Assembly: GCA_003952965.2 (NCBI GenBank)
Contig: CM025849.1
Location: 28,320,972 to 28,384,971, forward strand
Direction: 5' to 3'
Source: Morella rubra
Lineage: Eukaryota > Streptophyta > Magnoliopsida > Fagales > Myricaceae
Length of the DNA: 64,000 nucleotides
Both the position numbers and the translations under genes were made by a program. The notes under the pieces are model-generated. The model did no database searches. It was not told where the DNA came from and saw only the letters and a program-made list of their open reading frames with translations. Shown piece after piece: positions 1 to 13,239 of this stretch. Within the stretch, counting starts at the first letter, position 1; each line of letters opens with the position of its first letter.

Positions 1-238
1 GGAGATGGAGAGCTCGGACTCGGCCTTGGACTCACAGTCAGCTGAGTCCTGGAGCCATACAGCTATCTAGAAGTAATAGAAGAAAATTCTCATCCACGCT
101 TCATTTCACCGTGCAAGCATTCATATAACCGGAAAAAAAAACGATAAAGTTATGATAAAAGAGATAATAACAGTAAAAACACATCAGAAACATTTGAGGA
201 ACTAAGAAGATATGCTTTAAAGAAATTATTTTAATCAG

Positions 239-800
239 AAGCCAATTTTAGCACGTTATTGCCTGATGCCTCATCCTCAATAGAATTGCTATCAGTTTCA
301 AACAAATCTTAGTCCCCACTTTCTTCGCTATTTTCATCAATTTCCGCTTCATCCCCTTCTGAAACATCATTATTATCTATATGTCCTTTCTTTCGCTGAT
401 CAATTGCATCAGAAGCTGGATAACATTTGGCGCAACATCATCTCTCTGTAGTGGATTAAAGTTAAACTGTCGGAAGTCTATAAACAAGTCAATGGAATTG
501 TCCCCCTGATACGCTTCATTCATAATGGCTACTCTCGATTAGACGTTTAAATAAACTTCACCGTCCGGATCTTGGTTGAGAATGTCATATGCATTTCTAC
601 AAGACAAATTCTGCATGACTAGCCAAGTAGGTCCATGCATATTATCTACTAGATAAAACACTTGACTTACTTGATTTGCTAAAACAAATGGATCTTCTGA
701 AAACCACAGTCGGGAAGTGTTTATGCTCTTAAAGTTCTCGTCGATACGAATTCTATGGTGATCTCCGATGTCCCACCAATCACACTTAAAAACTCACAAA
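239..800 (-). mobile_element. CACTA (En/Spm) transposase C-terminal relic, DUF4216
   Basis: Read on the minus strand, about 540-790 encodes an open stretch starting FKCDWWDIGDHHRIRID and running through LWFSEDPFVLANQVSQVFYL to DPDGEVYLNV before a stop near 539. FKCDWWD and the 'DPFVLA..QVFYL' pattern are marks of DUF4216, the C-terminal domain of the TNP2-type transposase ORF of plant CACTA elements. Past the stop the same frame continues with an acidic tail (NEAYQGDNSIDLFIDF), which fits the usual C-terminus. No start or upstream transposase core is visible, so this is a fragment. Together with the palindrome array and AT-rich repeats to its right it looks like one decayed minus-strand CACTA element that runs off the left edge. 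Confidence 0.75.
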
Positions 801-1379
801 TACTGCTTCATTGGAACTTGACTTTGTGTCTAGCTAATAGGTCCTATCCCACTTAAGATTATGCATTTAGAGTTGAACGTCAGTTTGACTTGTGTCCATC
901 CATACTTGAAAAAAAATTCGACAGCATCTCCCCCAGTCCCCAAATACACACACCAACGTTGAGGACAACCATCATCAACAATAATTATATGACGTCATAC
1001 ACAAATACTAATAGTATGCCCAGAAGACAAAGGGTAGATGATACCGAACTTTCTCCAATACTGGAAAGGACACAAGTACCAAATTCTTCCAACCCCAAAT
1101 GCACAATCTCAAACTGTCCACATTTTGGACAATTCAAGGGTTATTACGCGATAAACGCATATTTATCGCATCCTAACCCTTGAACGGGCCTAGAGTTACA
1201 CACATTCTAACCCAGACATCAACCCCACATCAATCAAGCCATTTATATAAACAATTACGTAAAACATATGCAATTAATAACAAAACAAGTCAAAAACACT
1301 TCTATGACCATCCTCCATACTTCTAAAACTTCATGATGCATTTTCAAAACTCAAACACTTCAATAATCAAGACGTAAAG
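801..1379. other. Unassigned transposon-flanking sequence
   Basis: Between the DUF4216 relic and the palindrome array. A 97-codon open stretch on the plus strand (890-1183) is low in complexity and matches no family I recognise. It probably belongs to the same decayed CACTA element. No other feature seen. Confidence 0.4.
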
Positions 1380-2415
1380 AGTATAAATGCTATCTTTCAA
1401 TTCAATATCTGCATTAAATATTGATCGATCACTAACTTTACCAATCGATCGCTTAGTAAAGACGATCAATCATCTCTCTTCCATCTCACAACTGATCGAT
1501 CGGCCAATCTGACTATTGATCGTGTTTAACCTAGAACAAAAAAATTCGCACAAACCACCCCTATACTCTCAAATCTTCGCCCAAGACACTCCCAAAGTAT
1601 CCTCATGCAAAATCCATTCCAATGTACATATCAAAAACAATCTAAGCTCCAATCATCACAAATCATGTCCAAAATACCCATAAATTCCAAAATCAAATAA
1701 ATTGTCACATAACCAACCAAATCATTCCTAAATAGAGATTGTAGGTCGACTAACATACCTCTTGCATGAAATCTACCCCAAAATGCACCAAATCCCCACC
1801 AAAATCTCACGAATTTCGCCCAATTTTCTCATTGTTCACCCAGTTAAAAAACCAATGAATTTGAATTTGAGTTTACTCTTAAACGATTCTAAACACTCTC
1901 ACCACCAAAAGGATGATGTTTGGGCTAAATTTTAAGGGAAAATAGCTGCTGGACGTTGTTTTTGCTCTTCACCCATGGCCTTAGAGCATTTTGATTCTTG
2001 AAGCTCGATAAACATCATTCGATCGGCGTATTTTCCGATCGGTTGTCATGTTAGCTTTAAAATTCTCGCTCTATTTTTCAGACGATCGATTGCCCAGAAC
2101 AAGCGGTCGATCAGTATTTGAGTTTAAAACAACGTTCTCATGCCGATCGATTAGTAAATACAAATGGTTGATCATTTCAAAACATCAAAATGACTACGCA
2201 TAAAGACGATTGATCGGTTTGGAATTTTTCACTTTTAAAATGTTAACCGGCCAAATTTTTTGGCGTCAAAATTTTTATCAATTGATCGGTGAGCACTTAA
2301 AACGACGACGTTTGGATCAATCGATCGGCATGTTTAGACATTCGAACGTTAATATACATCTAAATGACACCATGTAATACCGATCGATTGGTGACATGAC
2401 GATCGATCGGTCATC
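1380..2415. repeat. Array of GATCGATCGG-type palindromes (CACTA repeat region)
   Basis: At least a dozen copies or near copies of the palindrome CCGATCGATCGG or its halves in about 1 kb, in both orientations, for example near 1425, 1495, 2030, 2085, 2145, 2205, 2280, 2318, 2382 and 2401. Dense short repeats of this kind are known from the subterminal parts of CACTA elements, where the element's own DNA-binding protein (TNPA in En/Spm) binds. Scattered copies continue at about 2847, 2941, 4434 and 4520, on both sides of the foldback insertion at 2963-4342. Confidence 0.7.
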
Positions 2416-2729
2416 TTAATTATTAAAAAAATAATTTATAAACTAAAAAATGACATAATTATGAAATAATTTTTATTTATGATGTTATCTTAATACATGT
2501 CTTATACTAATAACTTATAATCATGTGCTAAATAAGATTATATCATTAATTTATAGCATATATATATAAACTAACTCTTACACTATTTGTCTATGGTATA
2601 ACATGTTTTCATTATATATGCTTCATTGATTCATGATGTGTACTTGATATGTTTTTATGTAATCTAAATATATCCTAACATACTTTGTTTATGTATAATT
2701 TGTGTGTGCAAACATTTAAACACGTGTTC

Positions 2730-2952
2730 AATCACTTATTTACCACTCATTACGTATAGGCACTTAGATTACAACTCCATCATCAACTATCTGTACGTAG
2801 ATATTTTATTAAATTTTTATATTGTATTTATTGTTTGTTTATTTGATCGATCCTTATTTATTTATATCTGTACATATAGGCACTTATTTAGTACGTATTT
2901 TTTATTAAACTATTATATTGTGTACATTAATTATTTATTTGATCAATCGTTA
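2730..2952. repeat. Diverged AT-rich tandem repeat, left part
   Basis: An AT-rich unit of roughly 80 bp containing 'cacttag/cacttat', a run of 'ttattaaa..tattg' and 'ttatttgatcgatc' recurs imperfectly. The same unit resumes at 4353 after the foldback element, so that element landed inside this array. Confidence 0.5.
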
Positions 2953-2962
2953 TTTATTTTAG

Positions 2963-4342
2963 GGAAATTGGTATTTTAGACCCTGGATTTTGGGCACTTT
3001 TTCATTTTAGTCCTCCACTTTCAAACTTCAAAATTTTGGTCCTTCAGTAATCTCATTTTACAAATACACCCTTCCGTCAGCCTGTCGTCCCTCTTCTTAA
3101 TGGAAGAGCCATCCACCTCAGCATACATTACGCGTGGCATCATTAGGTAACCAGGTCATAGGGACAACTCAACACCTCCTCAAACAGTGTCGTCCCTTTT
3201 ATACTCAAAACACAGCACTCAAATCTCATATCAGCTCCTTAAACGGTATCACACTTAAATTCTCATATCAAATTGGTGTCGTCCCTTTAAACTCAAAACG
3301 CAACGATAGATTTTCCCCCTTTCCTATTAGCCCTAGAACACGAAATGTGAAGTTGAAGTTGAAGTTCAAAAGGATGAGTTACTGATGATTTCTGAACTTG
3401 AAGTCCCTGGTGAAGCACCCATTGAAATGGCAAAAAACAGAATCCCACCCAACTTAATGGCACCATTGTGATTTCTAACTTAATGGCACCATTTTTTTCC
3501 TTTTCTGAAGAAAGAAAAACTATCCTTTTAGGTACGTTTCCTCTAACCTCTCACAGAACACCAACTAACTCATAACTGCAGTCACATGAAACCATTATGC
3601 ACTATTCTGCCATCCTATAAGCTTTTCATAACCAGCAGTGCTAGAGAATGGACTTATCTTTAGCTGCTCCGACCCCAACAAAGAACAAAATTCAGAGATT
3701 CGCCAATCTCAACCACCCCTTTCACCTTTAACTTTGTGGTCCACCTCTATCTTCCTTCCAATTGCAATATAAACAAGCTCCCTAATTAGGTGTAAGAAGA
3801 CCATGCTCTTTCCAAACAACAAAGAGGAAGAAAGAGACCGGCTTCTAGTGAGGAAAAATTCAAGAAAAAAAAGTTCTTGAAAGGGACAGAAAATTCCCAG
3901 AAACATTTAACTTGCAACTACAACAATTGGTAGGAAAGAGAACAACTACAGCAAATAAGTCGAAATGCCTGGTGAATAGGAAAGAAGGAAAATCTGTCAC
4001 TGCGTTTTGAGTTTGAAGGGAAGACACCAATTTGATATGAGATTTGAGTGTGACGCCGTTTGAGGAGCTGATATGAGAATTTGAGTGCTGCGTTTTGAGT
4101 ATAAATGAGACGACGTCGTTTGAGGAGGTGTTGAGTTGTCCCTGTGATCTGGTTACCCAATGATGCCACACATTATGTATGGTGAGGTGGATAGCTCTGC
4201 CGTTAAGGAGATGGACAGCAGGTTGACGAAAGAGCGTATTTATAAAAATGAGAATACTGAAGGACCAAAATTTTGAAATTTGAAAGTGGGGGACTAAAAT
4301 GAAAAAGTGCCAAAAACCCAGGGACTAAAATGCCAATTTTCC
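2963..4342. mobile_element. Mutator-like foldback element, 10-bp target duplication
   Basis: The ends are inverted: the left begins GGAAATTGGTATTTTAGACC and the right finishes CTAAAATGCCAATTTTCC. The inverted arms run about 380 bp each (roughly 2963-3345 and 3960-4342). Both sides carry the same 10 bp, TTTATTTTAG (2953-2962 and 4343-4352), a length typical of Mutator-like elements. The two arms encode mirror-image spurious ORFs that both begin MASLGNQ. No transposase is present, so it is non-autonomous. The centre (about 3345-3960) has no recognisable gene. Confidence 0.85.
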
Positions 4343-4352
4343 TTTATTTTAG

Positions 4353-4538
4353 TTTAAAAACATATTTTTACTTAGATATATATATATATATATAAGTACT
4401 TAGATTTTATATATATTCTTATATTGTTTATTTGATCGATCATTATTAATTGTTTATGTATATTTGTACTTCGATATATGTACTTAGATTTTATTTAAAG
4501 TCTTATATTACGTATTTGATCGATCGTTATTAATTGTT

Positions 4539-4596
<58 letters not shown>
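4353..4596. repeat. AT-rich tandem repeat, right part, with (TA)n(TG)n microsatellite
   Basis: Continues the AT-rich unit seen left of the foldback ('acttagattttat..tatttgatcgatc'). It ends in a microsatellite: (TA)n at about 4538-4562 followed by (TG)n at about 4562-4595. Confidence 0.75.
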
Positions 4597-4598
<2 letters not shown>

Positions 4599-4859
4599 TA
4601 TATTTTATTTAAATACCTATTTTATTTAACTGTTTAACTTTGTATTTATTCCTGACACTCTAATTTTTTTAAAAAAATATATTTTTGGTAATTTTGTCAT
4701 TGAAAGGGTATTTCGGTCAATTAATGTATCTAAATGTCGAAAAAAATAAAAAAATAAAACTAACTCATAAACTGTAAACAAAATCAATACATATCCAAAA
4801 TATGAACATGATGTCTGAAATACGTAAATAAAAACACAAAATACATAATAAAATCTAAA

Positions 4860-5160
4860 AATCTAAAGATGTCACATCTGTAGGAATATCCGCGGAAATA
4901 TGTACAAGTTCTGCCTCTGTCTTAAACTCCTCGAGGGTCTTCTGTATGATTTTCATGTGACCAAGAACTGCCTGGTTATGAAGCAACGCAGCTATACGCT
5001 CCCTGTCAAAGTCTGGACGGAGCGTCTAAATCGCCTTCTCCAATCGGTCCAAATGTTGCTCAAGAGGCTTCAGTGCATTCTTGACAACTGCACTGATACC
5101 AAATCTCCGCTTTATCCTATAGAGATAAAGGAAATAAATAAAGTCTAATAAACTCATCAG
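4860..5160 (-). pseudogene. Small transposon-associated ORF relic
   Basis: The minus strand reads as a mostly open, helical, charged stretch (for example LKPLEQHLDRLEKAI and HMKIIQKTLEEFKTEAEL) with one stop. No family recognised. Its place beside an AT-rich minisatellite and a palindrome array resembles that of small open stretches in the two other CACTA elements of this window (10651-11256 and 55000-55430), so I infer it is part of the left CACTA relic. Confidence 0.3.
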
Positions 5161-5639
5161 TGCCAGCTCTAGTAATAAAAGTAGTGCAAGCCAACTTAGT
5201 CCATCAGGTGCTGGTAAGGACTCTCATAATCCATCCCTTGGAACTGAGGTATCACTGACATCATCCCATGTTTATTTGTAAAATCAGGCATATCATTAGG
5301 TAAAACAATGCATGATGGTGTAGTGGTTCATGTGGGTTACAAAAAATCCTTAAGTGTGCGTGGTGCAGGTGCAGCCATAACTTCTACAAAATTCTCTTTC
5401 ACAGAAGGATTGTATAAATCAATTTAAGTATCCTCACTTGTGAAAACGACAAAAGAACTATATGGCTCTATGGTATGAATATTACTACTAATACTAGGTG
5501 TAATTCTGTATAATCTATTTGAAATGTCTCTGATCTAAGGCATCAGACATCAGTCCAAACAGCAAAGGCTCACCAATACAGTAGAAAAAAAATAAAGGTG
5601 CAATAGAGATAAAGTCGTCACTCAAAAAGGAATGAGAAT

Positions 5640-6596
5640 TTTTTTTTTTTTGACATATGAGAAAAATTAAAATAAGGAAAATCACAAGTTTGAAACTAAA
5701 TCTAATAATCTTCGACAACGATGCCAAAAACTTGACTCACTCTAAAATGAGCAGCGCAAAGGCTATCCCAAGTATAGGAGTTCTATCGTGTAATAATTAG
5801 CCCAAAGGGTCAAATCGTCTCCTCAGGGAAAATAGACTAATATCAAACTCGCATAAAAACAAGGATAATATAAAAGCGTTTACTAAACACAGTTCAGATT
5901 CATATTTTTGAATTTTGGACAGTTCGAAAAGAAATTAAAACAATACAAAACATAAACTAAGAATATAACATGCATTAAAGTAAATGACGGAAATCAAATG
6001 ACAGAAAATAAATAACAATAAGTAAAGGACGGAAAATAAATGACAATGAATAAAAAAGAGCACAAGATTCTTGGATTAATAATATCGTCTTATTACAACC
6101 TAAGATTCGAGTTAAAAGAAAAAAAAAACAAGAACATAATCCAAAAATTGAAATAGAAATTATAGAAAATTAAAGAGCGAGAAACTTAAATCTAAATCCT
6201 AGGAATTGAAATAAAAGACATTGGAATAATAAAACATAAAAGAAACTAATCTAAAAACTGAAAATAATGAAGAGAGAGAGTAGAGATTCGGCCAAAGAGA
6301 GAAAAAAAATAGGAGAAGAGATAGAGATGAGAGTATCGACTAAGGGAGAAAATTGAGGGAGAAGTGAGAGAAGGAAAAAGAAAAGGGAAAATAAAATATG
6401 AGAAGTGGAGAGAGAGAAGAGAGTAACGCATAAAATAAAGAAAAGCCAAAAAGTAGGGTTTTGGACAAGAGAAAATAATGGAGGAAAGAGAAAAGAGGGA
6501 GAGAGAATATAGAGAGAGAGAGAGAGGTGCGGCTAGGTTAAAAGGAAGGAGAGAAAAGAGAGAGAGAAAAGGGGTGAGCAGCAAAGAGAGAAAAAA

Positions 6597-6631
<35 letters not shown>

Positions 6632-6960
6632 GGCTTGGTTAAAAAGAAAAAGAGAGAATAATATGAGAGACATGAGAGGCACAGTTAGAAAATAAAGAGA
6701 GAAAAAACTAGGGGGAAGTGTCGGCTAAGGAGAGAAGAAAAAGGGAGAGAGTGAGAAAATAGGGAAAAAGAGACTAGGTTAGAAAAGATGGGGAGGAGGA
6801 GATAAGATATAAGGTTTTCTAGGTCAAGAACAAAAGGAGAATAAAAAGAGAGATGGAGAGCTGAGATATAAATGTCTCTCATGTCTTCATAGAATTACAG
6901 CATTGTCATTAATGAATCCATTTTGCTCTCCCATGTGTCCTAGTGAACTGTCCATTGTCC
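5640..6960 (-). mobile_element. Old Ty3/gypsy LTR relic (Tat/Athila-like), minus strand
   Basis: On the minus strand 5715-5740 reads AGTTTTTGGCATCGTTGTCG, close to the 'TTTTTGGCGCCGTTGCCGGGGA' sequence that follows the 5' LTR in Tat/Athila-type Ty3/gypsy elements. Just before it is the expected run 'CCCTGAGGAGACGATTTGACC...CTTGGGATAGCC'. The rest of the presumed LTR (about 5745-6960) is purine-rich on the plus strand. The element is incomplete: no coding domain was found, the far LTR is absent, and the outer edge is uncertain. It is an old, broken copy. Confidence 0.5.
6596..6630. repeat. (GA)n microsatellite
   Basis: About 15 uninterrupted GA dinucleotides within a broad purine-rich tract (about 6260-6860) that gives spurious Ser/Leu/Phe-rich ORFs on the minus strand. 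Confidence 0.9.
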
Positions 6961-7499
6961 TCTGCAAGTCCAGAAAATAATTAATTTTATCATCCTGTAC
7001 AAAAATACTTAATTAGCTCATGATATCATATAATCAAATTAAATTCATAATATCACTACAATGCCAATAATCATAGTGCAATTGATAAAAAAAAAAAAAA
7101 AAAAAAAATTTAGAATGTATCGACACGGTATGACTTAAGTACAGTAAGCCAAAGATGGAGAAAAATTGTTTGTGCAATAAATTAAATCTAAAGTCATATA
7201 AATTCAACAATTAAATGCACAACTTTAGATTTATGCCTCTTAACCATATTTTCATCTAAAACCAATATTAAATAATTAATATTATATTAGTTTTAGATGT
7301 ATTAAAAATGCAATATTCTAACTCAATCACCAACTTCCAACCATCGATAACTGACCTATTTGATTAATTTTCTTAATGGCTACTACTTTTCTTACATATA
7401 ATCCTCCAATTCATCAAAACCTATTTGACTGTGGTACTCCCAAATCAATTGTCGTATTTTAATAATCCTTTATGTCCTTTGGAGAGAAACTAGGTGTCC

Positions 7500-7748
7500 C
7501 AATAATCTGGAACCTTTCAGGATTCAATCTACTGTCAAATGGATAAAGATCATTTGTATCCATGTAAGAAGTTGGGAATCACCGAAGCTGAACAAAGGAA
7601 TTTTGCTCTTTTGGGTGCCACTATTATGGATACTGTAGGGCTTGCTGGAAACCAATTTGTGCATCAGACTAAAATTCTAGATCCTCTGGAACTGTTGAAA
7701 ATAGTACAGAGGAGATGGAAGGAGCACATCCCTGGTTGCCAAGTATAG
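7500..7748 (+). mobile_element. LINE RNase H-region fragment, copy 1
   Basis: Plus-strand open stretch with LGITEAEQRNFALLGATIMD and LELLKIVQRRWKEH. The same sequence recurs at 23060, 39760 and 59110, where it continues into 'LLPVGSIKINFDV'. The 'P.G.(I/V)K.NFD' motif opens the RNase H-like domain at the end of plant L1-type LINE polyproteins, and the upstream stretch fits the zf-RVT-to-RNase H linker. This copy stops before that motif. It marks the downstream flank of TNL unit 0. Confidence 0.6.
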
Positions 7749-10650
7749 GAGTTGGTTCAAATGCCACCAACACGCCACTGTTTTGTTCTTCGAAATGCAC
7801 TTCTGCTCTATTCCTCACTTTATACAGAATGTAATAGCTCGAATCGTGAAAACCTCTAGCGCTGTCTTATAGTAATGGACGCCGCTATTAAATTGAGGTT
7901 ATGGCCTAGTGGGAAAATCGTAAAGCAACAAGTTTTCTAAGTACAAAACACTAACAAGACCTTTTATTCATACTATAATACAAAAGAGTACCTAACTGCC
8001 TTTTATGTACATACTACAAAGCGTATATAAAGAAAACTACAACAAAAAACAAGCTAAGGTAATTAATGCTGGAAGGTTCTTAGTGCTCTTCATCAGAGTT
8101 TCTCAGATCAGAAAGGTTGACATAATCATTTGAATTTGAGGTGATCCAGTGGTGACCCCGACCTTCAATTAACACCTCCAAGTTTATTGTCACCCACACT
8201 AGGAACTTTAGCTCCAGGATAAGTGGACCGTGGCTTATAGCCTTGGTGAATTCTCCTAGGTAGAACTCAGACACCTGCTAGAGATACAACATAAAAAAAG
8301 TGAGTCTAAATGACTTAGTAAAGTCAGTGGTTAGTACAACAGGTAGCAGATAGTATGTGTAAGACATTGAAGAAATCAGTTCATCAATAACATGAAATCA
8401 AGGAAAATACTCAAAATAAAGATGATCTTTTCAAAATCTCAACCACCACCCTTCAGCATCACTCCTAGAGCGATGTATACGGCATATGACAACGGCATTA
8501 CTCCCAGAGTAAAATACGAACTACGGCAATCATGCCACAACATGTGATCCACATCCTCCTGTGCGTACAATACTGTCATGTCTTCAAAAAACTAGTTAAG
8601 TATACATGTCTCATGTCAATATCCCGTATTATATGATATGTCATACCCTAACCCACAAACCTCTCTTGGAAATCATATTTTTCAACATAGAAAACAATTG
8701 ACATTTTCAAAAGAAAAGGATAAGTATTTTGAAGAAAAAACAACACCTCGATTTCAAAGTTAATACCCGATTAACCTCCAAGTAGAAATAATATATACTT
8801 TGACATAATCAAAATGACATAGAGTTTTAAAATCACAAGGAACCTTCGAAGAATATTTCCAATCATTTGAAAAACATAGTTCATGAAGAATTTTACAAAG
8901 AAACAGATCAAAGTTTTGAAAAACACTTTAACAAAGAATCGAACTTTAAAAACGAGACTATTTTGAAAATACGAGTTTGTTCTTCATCAAGAACACGAAG
9001 AACATTAATAACTCCAATAGATTCAAGAATCCTTTTAAAAATACAAGAGATTACAACAAACTTCTTGAAAACTTTTGAAAGCTTTTTAATCGAAATCAAA
9101 TATAACCAAACTAACTTTACCTCTAATGTAGCCGAGTTTTCTCTGGAACTTTCCTCCTCTTTCTCCCACTTCACTTCACAATTGCTCTTAAGATTTAACT
9201 CACAAAATTCGAACTGAAAGATGTACTCTTCAATGGCTGGATTTCACCTATATTTATAGGCAATCATGGCTGGTTGCATTCCGACACATGGCCGCCTTAG
9301 GACAGCTTAGGTGAGTCCTTAAGCTATGTTCTCACCACAACAAATTTGACTTTTTGGGACGGATTTTTTTGGGATGCCAAAAAATTGTCCCAAAAAGTAA
9401 TCTTTAGTAACAATTTTAAATTTCGTCCCAAAAAAATGCTAAGTTCTGTTTTTGGGACAAAAATTCAAACCATCCCAAAAAAAACTTTTGCGGCAGTTTT
9501 TTATTTTTTTGGGATGGAAACAAACCACCTCAGAAAAATAGAATGATTTTTTGGGTCGGAATCTTTTTGTCCCCAAAAAAGTGTCGTTTTAGGGATAGAT
9601 ATGTCTGTCTCGACATTCACGTTCAAACCTAAAAAACTTTGTTCGAATGATTGGGCATTCTTTCCCTATACTTCAAATGAACAAATAAACATTCTAACAC
9701 CATTTCGACTCCCGTTCGAAATGAAAAAAAATCTTCGAACATAAACAAAAATCTCAGAATATAAAAAGTCGCGTTCATTCTTAAACTATGATGTTCGTTA
9801 CAAAACGTTACAAATCTTTTCGGGACGCCGCTTCACGTCCCAGAAAACCTACTCACTTTCAAACGCTTTATAATGCTACTTTTCCACCTACCACAATTAA
9901 TGCAAATCCCGTCATCATCTATTTTATCATTTTTTAATACCGTTTTGAATCTTATGTTGTATTCATTCAAACGATTTAATCACGGTTGGGAAATGAAACA
10001 TTGGTTAACGAACGATTTTTTCGACGTTGTTCGTTTCGAATGCTCATTCAAATATTACACCCCAAGCCTCATTTCCTCACATTCTCTCACACACCTATCA
10101 AAATCTATCAATCTTCATTTCAATTTTGTGTCCATGGAATTCATTTTTTCTAGCCTCTACACACTCCAAGTACATTTTGTAATGTATTTTAACCAGTTAA
10201 AATCTTTTTTTTTAAGCTTTTACAGTTTGATTTTGCTTTAGTTATTACCAAACTTGCAAAATACCCTTCATGTTGATGAATGTGTATATTTCTAGTTAGT
10301 TTAGGATTATTTTTTATTGAATTTTGACGTAGAAAAGTAGCGATTTAGGTAGTTTGACTCGGCCATTTTTAGTTTCGTGTAATAGAGTTTGAATGACTGT
10401 AATATGTCGTCCGAACGATATTTTGCTTAGGCGTATCGTTTTGGGTGGACATCGAACGGTTAGCTAAAATGGTTCATGTAAGTAGTGTGGTTCAAAGGGT
10501 TGACTCTACCCAATTCGAAATGTCGTTCGTTCTATTAGTTAATTATTCCATTAGGCGAGTCGGTGCCTATCCTGTTGTCAAGCCTTCTGTGGCTTTGTAG
10601 GAGCAGTACTTAATCTAGTCATCTGTTTCGTAGAAATCTCTGCCCGAATT

Positions 10651-11256
10651 TTGGTGTATGTTCCACCTCATCTTTCAGCCACAACATTCTCCTATGTCAA
10701 CATCATACGAAGTGCACAACCCTGTGAGCACTGGTCATGTTTATGGTGGCCCATATGGAGTCGTTCGACCTCCCCCTCTTCATCTTCCAGAAAATTAGGA
10801 CCGAGGCTCAGTCTACGAGTAGAGAGGGTCTACCACATGGAGTGATGTTGACACGGTCGATGCTGGATGCCAGGGTAGCGGTCAAGAGTGATGAGTCGAC
10901 GACAGTGCAGCTCGGCCCCATCAATGTTGTGACTTATCAGCATAGCTTCGCACATGGATCAAGGGTCACAACATCCACTAGCTACACCGCAGCGTTTGGT
11001 TCTAACACAGGCTGTGGAGGAGCGAGTCGGGTCATCCGCTGGAGCAGCCGATGTTCAGCTACCACCAATAAGCCTACTTGAGGAGGTAGAGCACCACATT
11101 ATAGGCGCATTTGAACAAGTCATCGCTCTCGTCATCAATAGTCTGGTAGCCATAAAAGATTTCATGGAGAGGATAGATGATGTCGAGTGGGACTTATGGA
11201 AGAGCTCAAGAAGAAGTCCAATTAGTTTTTTTTATGATATATTATGTTTATTTTAG
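10651..11256 (+). pseudogene. Open stretches inside the CACTA element, unrecognised
   Basis: Three overlapping plus-strand open frames in a GC-richer island between the left palindrome block and the AT-rich tract. The last contains LEEVEHHIIGAFEQVIALVI and ends in a charged helix. It is probably the eroded C-terminal part of a transposon ORF. No conserved domain recognised, and function is not claimed. Confidence 0.3.
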
Positions 11257-11879
11257 ACCTTTGTACATGTTTTGGTATTTGTGCTTGATCATCTAATTTA
11301 TTTTTTAGTTTATGCATATTTTTAGTTGGTAATTAAATTATTATTAAAAAATAAATAACATGGAATATTAGAAATATATAATAATATGATAAAATTATTA
11401 TCATATAAAAGAAATAAATAAGAAATATTTTGTTTTCATATCAAATTAATATCTTATAAAATTATTATCATATTAAGAAATCTCAAAATAAAATTATATT
11501 AAAAAACGTTCGAACGTCAGACAACTGTTAGAACGGAAGTGCAAGACCATTCGATATCTTTCTATGCTATTAAAATCATTCAAATGTTTGTATGTTACCG
11601 TTCAGCATTTTTATGTTTCAAACATTCAAACGTTTGTATGTGACCGTTCAAATGTTTATATTCTTTCGTTAGAACGGTTATTTAAATAAGATAATAAAAT
11701 TACGTAAAAATATAAAACGTTTAAAATTTATCAAAATTTTGGCCTAAATTAAATATATACATTTACGTATTACTTAATAGTTCCTTATACTTATTTTATG
11801 CATAATACGTATATATATAAAGTATATATATATACACTATATTTACAACGTACATAATATTTACTACTAATGGTAAATA

Positions 11880-12500
11880 GTAATAGTTAGCACTAATTGT
11901 AATTTTTATATGGTTAATAACATTGTGTTTATGATTTGTTACACAACGAAATTGCATACTCCTATTGGTACTAATAAGAGTTTCATACTTATATACTTGT
12001 GTTATTTACATTGTATTTATTGTACTAACACATTATTAAGTAGTAATAATATTTTCTTACTCTCATACATGTGTTGCGATACGAATACATACATGTTTAA
12101 ATAACATTATGCTTGTAATTTTTTAAGTACATCGCTTATGTGGTAATGAGATTTTCATACATTTACTATCATAGTTACAAAGTTAATAACATTGTGTTTA
12201 TAAGGATACTTACGCATCATTAAGTAGTAATAAGATTTTCATACTCTTATATATGTGCTATGATACTTACATGTGTTTGTAATTACTTAGACATCGTTAA
12301 GTACTAATAAAGTTTCATACTTTATTACTACTTAGTACTAATACTTAATACTTAACACTCTTCACATGTACTATCATACTTACATAGATAAATATATTGT
12401 GTTTATTATACTTATACATAATTAAGTACTAAAAAGATTTTCACACTTCCTACACATGTGCTATAATACATCTATAGTTAATAAAATTACACTTATAATT
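11880..12500. repeat. Diverged AT-rich tandem repeat inside the CACTA element
   Basis: Recurring units of the form 'cattaagtagtaataagattttcatactctta..atgtgctat.atactta' are visible at about 11990-12070, 12205-12270, 12290-12400 and 12420-12480. They are diverged and interspersed with shorter pieces. Confidence 0.6.
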
Positions 12501-13239
12501 TAATTACATATCATTTAAGTAATAATTATTATGTTTAAGTTATTGAGAAAACCGTTCGAACATAAACAGTATCGTTCGAACGTTAAAAAGTAAGAAACGA
12601 CATTGTTTCATTTCTAAGTAATGTTCGAACGGATTTTGATTAACCGTTAGAACGTTATTTGAAAACTAACGACGTCGTTCAGGCAAAAAAAGAAATCTTT
12701 CAAACGTACAAAAAGTCTGTTCGAACATTAATTTATATGCCTTTTGTCCTGCCTTTTTTTTCCGTTCTAACAGAACCAAGAGTTTGAAGGGACTCCCCGA
12801 ACTCAAATACCCCAAACTCGACCATGATACCTCATTTCGTCCAAACTCTCAAAACACCACAAATTTTTTTCTTCTTATACAGAAATTATTTTTTTTGTTG
12901 TAGGAAAATACTCAAATGGAGCTTCTTTGTGTTTTGGAGGTGAGTTTTATCAACTTAATCAATGAATTTATTAGTTTTTTAGGTAAAGATTTTTTTATTA
13001 TTGTGGTTTAATTTGTGAATGAAATTGATGTTTAAATGCTCATGGTTAGTTTCATATGTGTTTAGGGGTGTTGAATGCATGTTTTAGGAGTAAAACAACA
13101 AGTTTTTGGGATTGATTTGGAGTTTTTGGATCAGTGATTTTCGTGGATTTTCGCAGCGTTCAAACTCTGTAAAAGTGTACGTTCGAACGATATTGCTGAA
13201 ATTGTTCATTTACAGGGATGAATCACGTTCAAACAGTCA

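Noticed and set aside
3134-4171. MASLGNQ open frames on both strands
   Set aside because: They are the two inverted arms of one Mutator-like foldback, not genes.
6246-6882. Ser/Leu/Phe-rich minus-strand frames
   Set aside because: Produced by a purine-rich low-complexity tract with a GA microsatellite.
8867-9217. 116-codon plus-strand frame
   Set aside because: A minus-strand frame of 88 codons covers the same bases, neither has a domain, and both lie in the LTR-like insertion.
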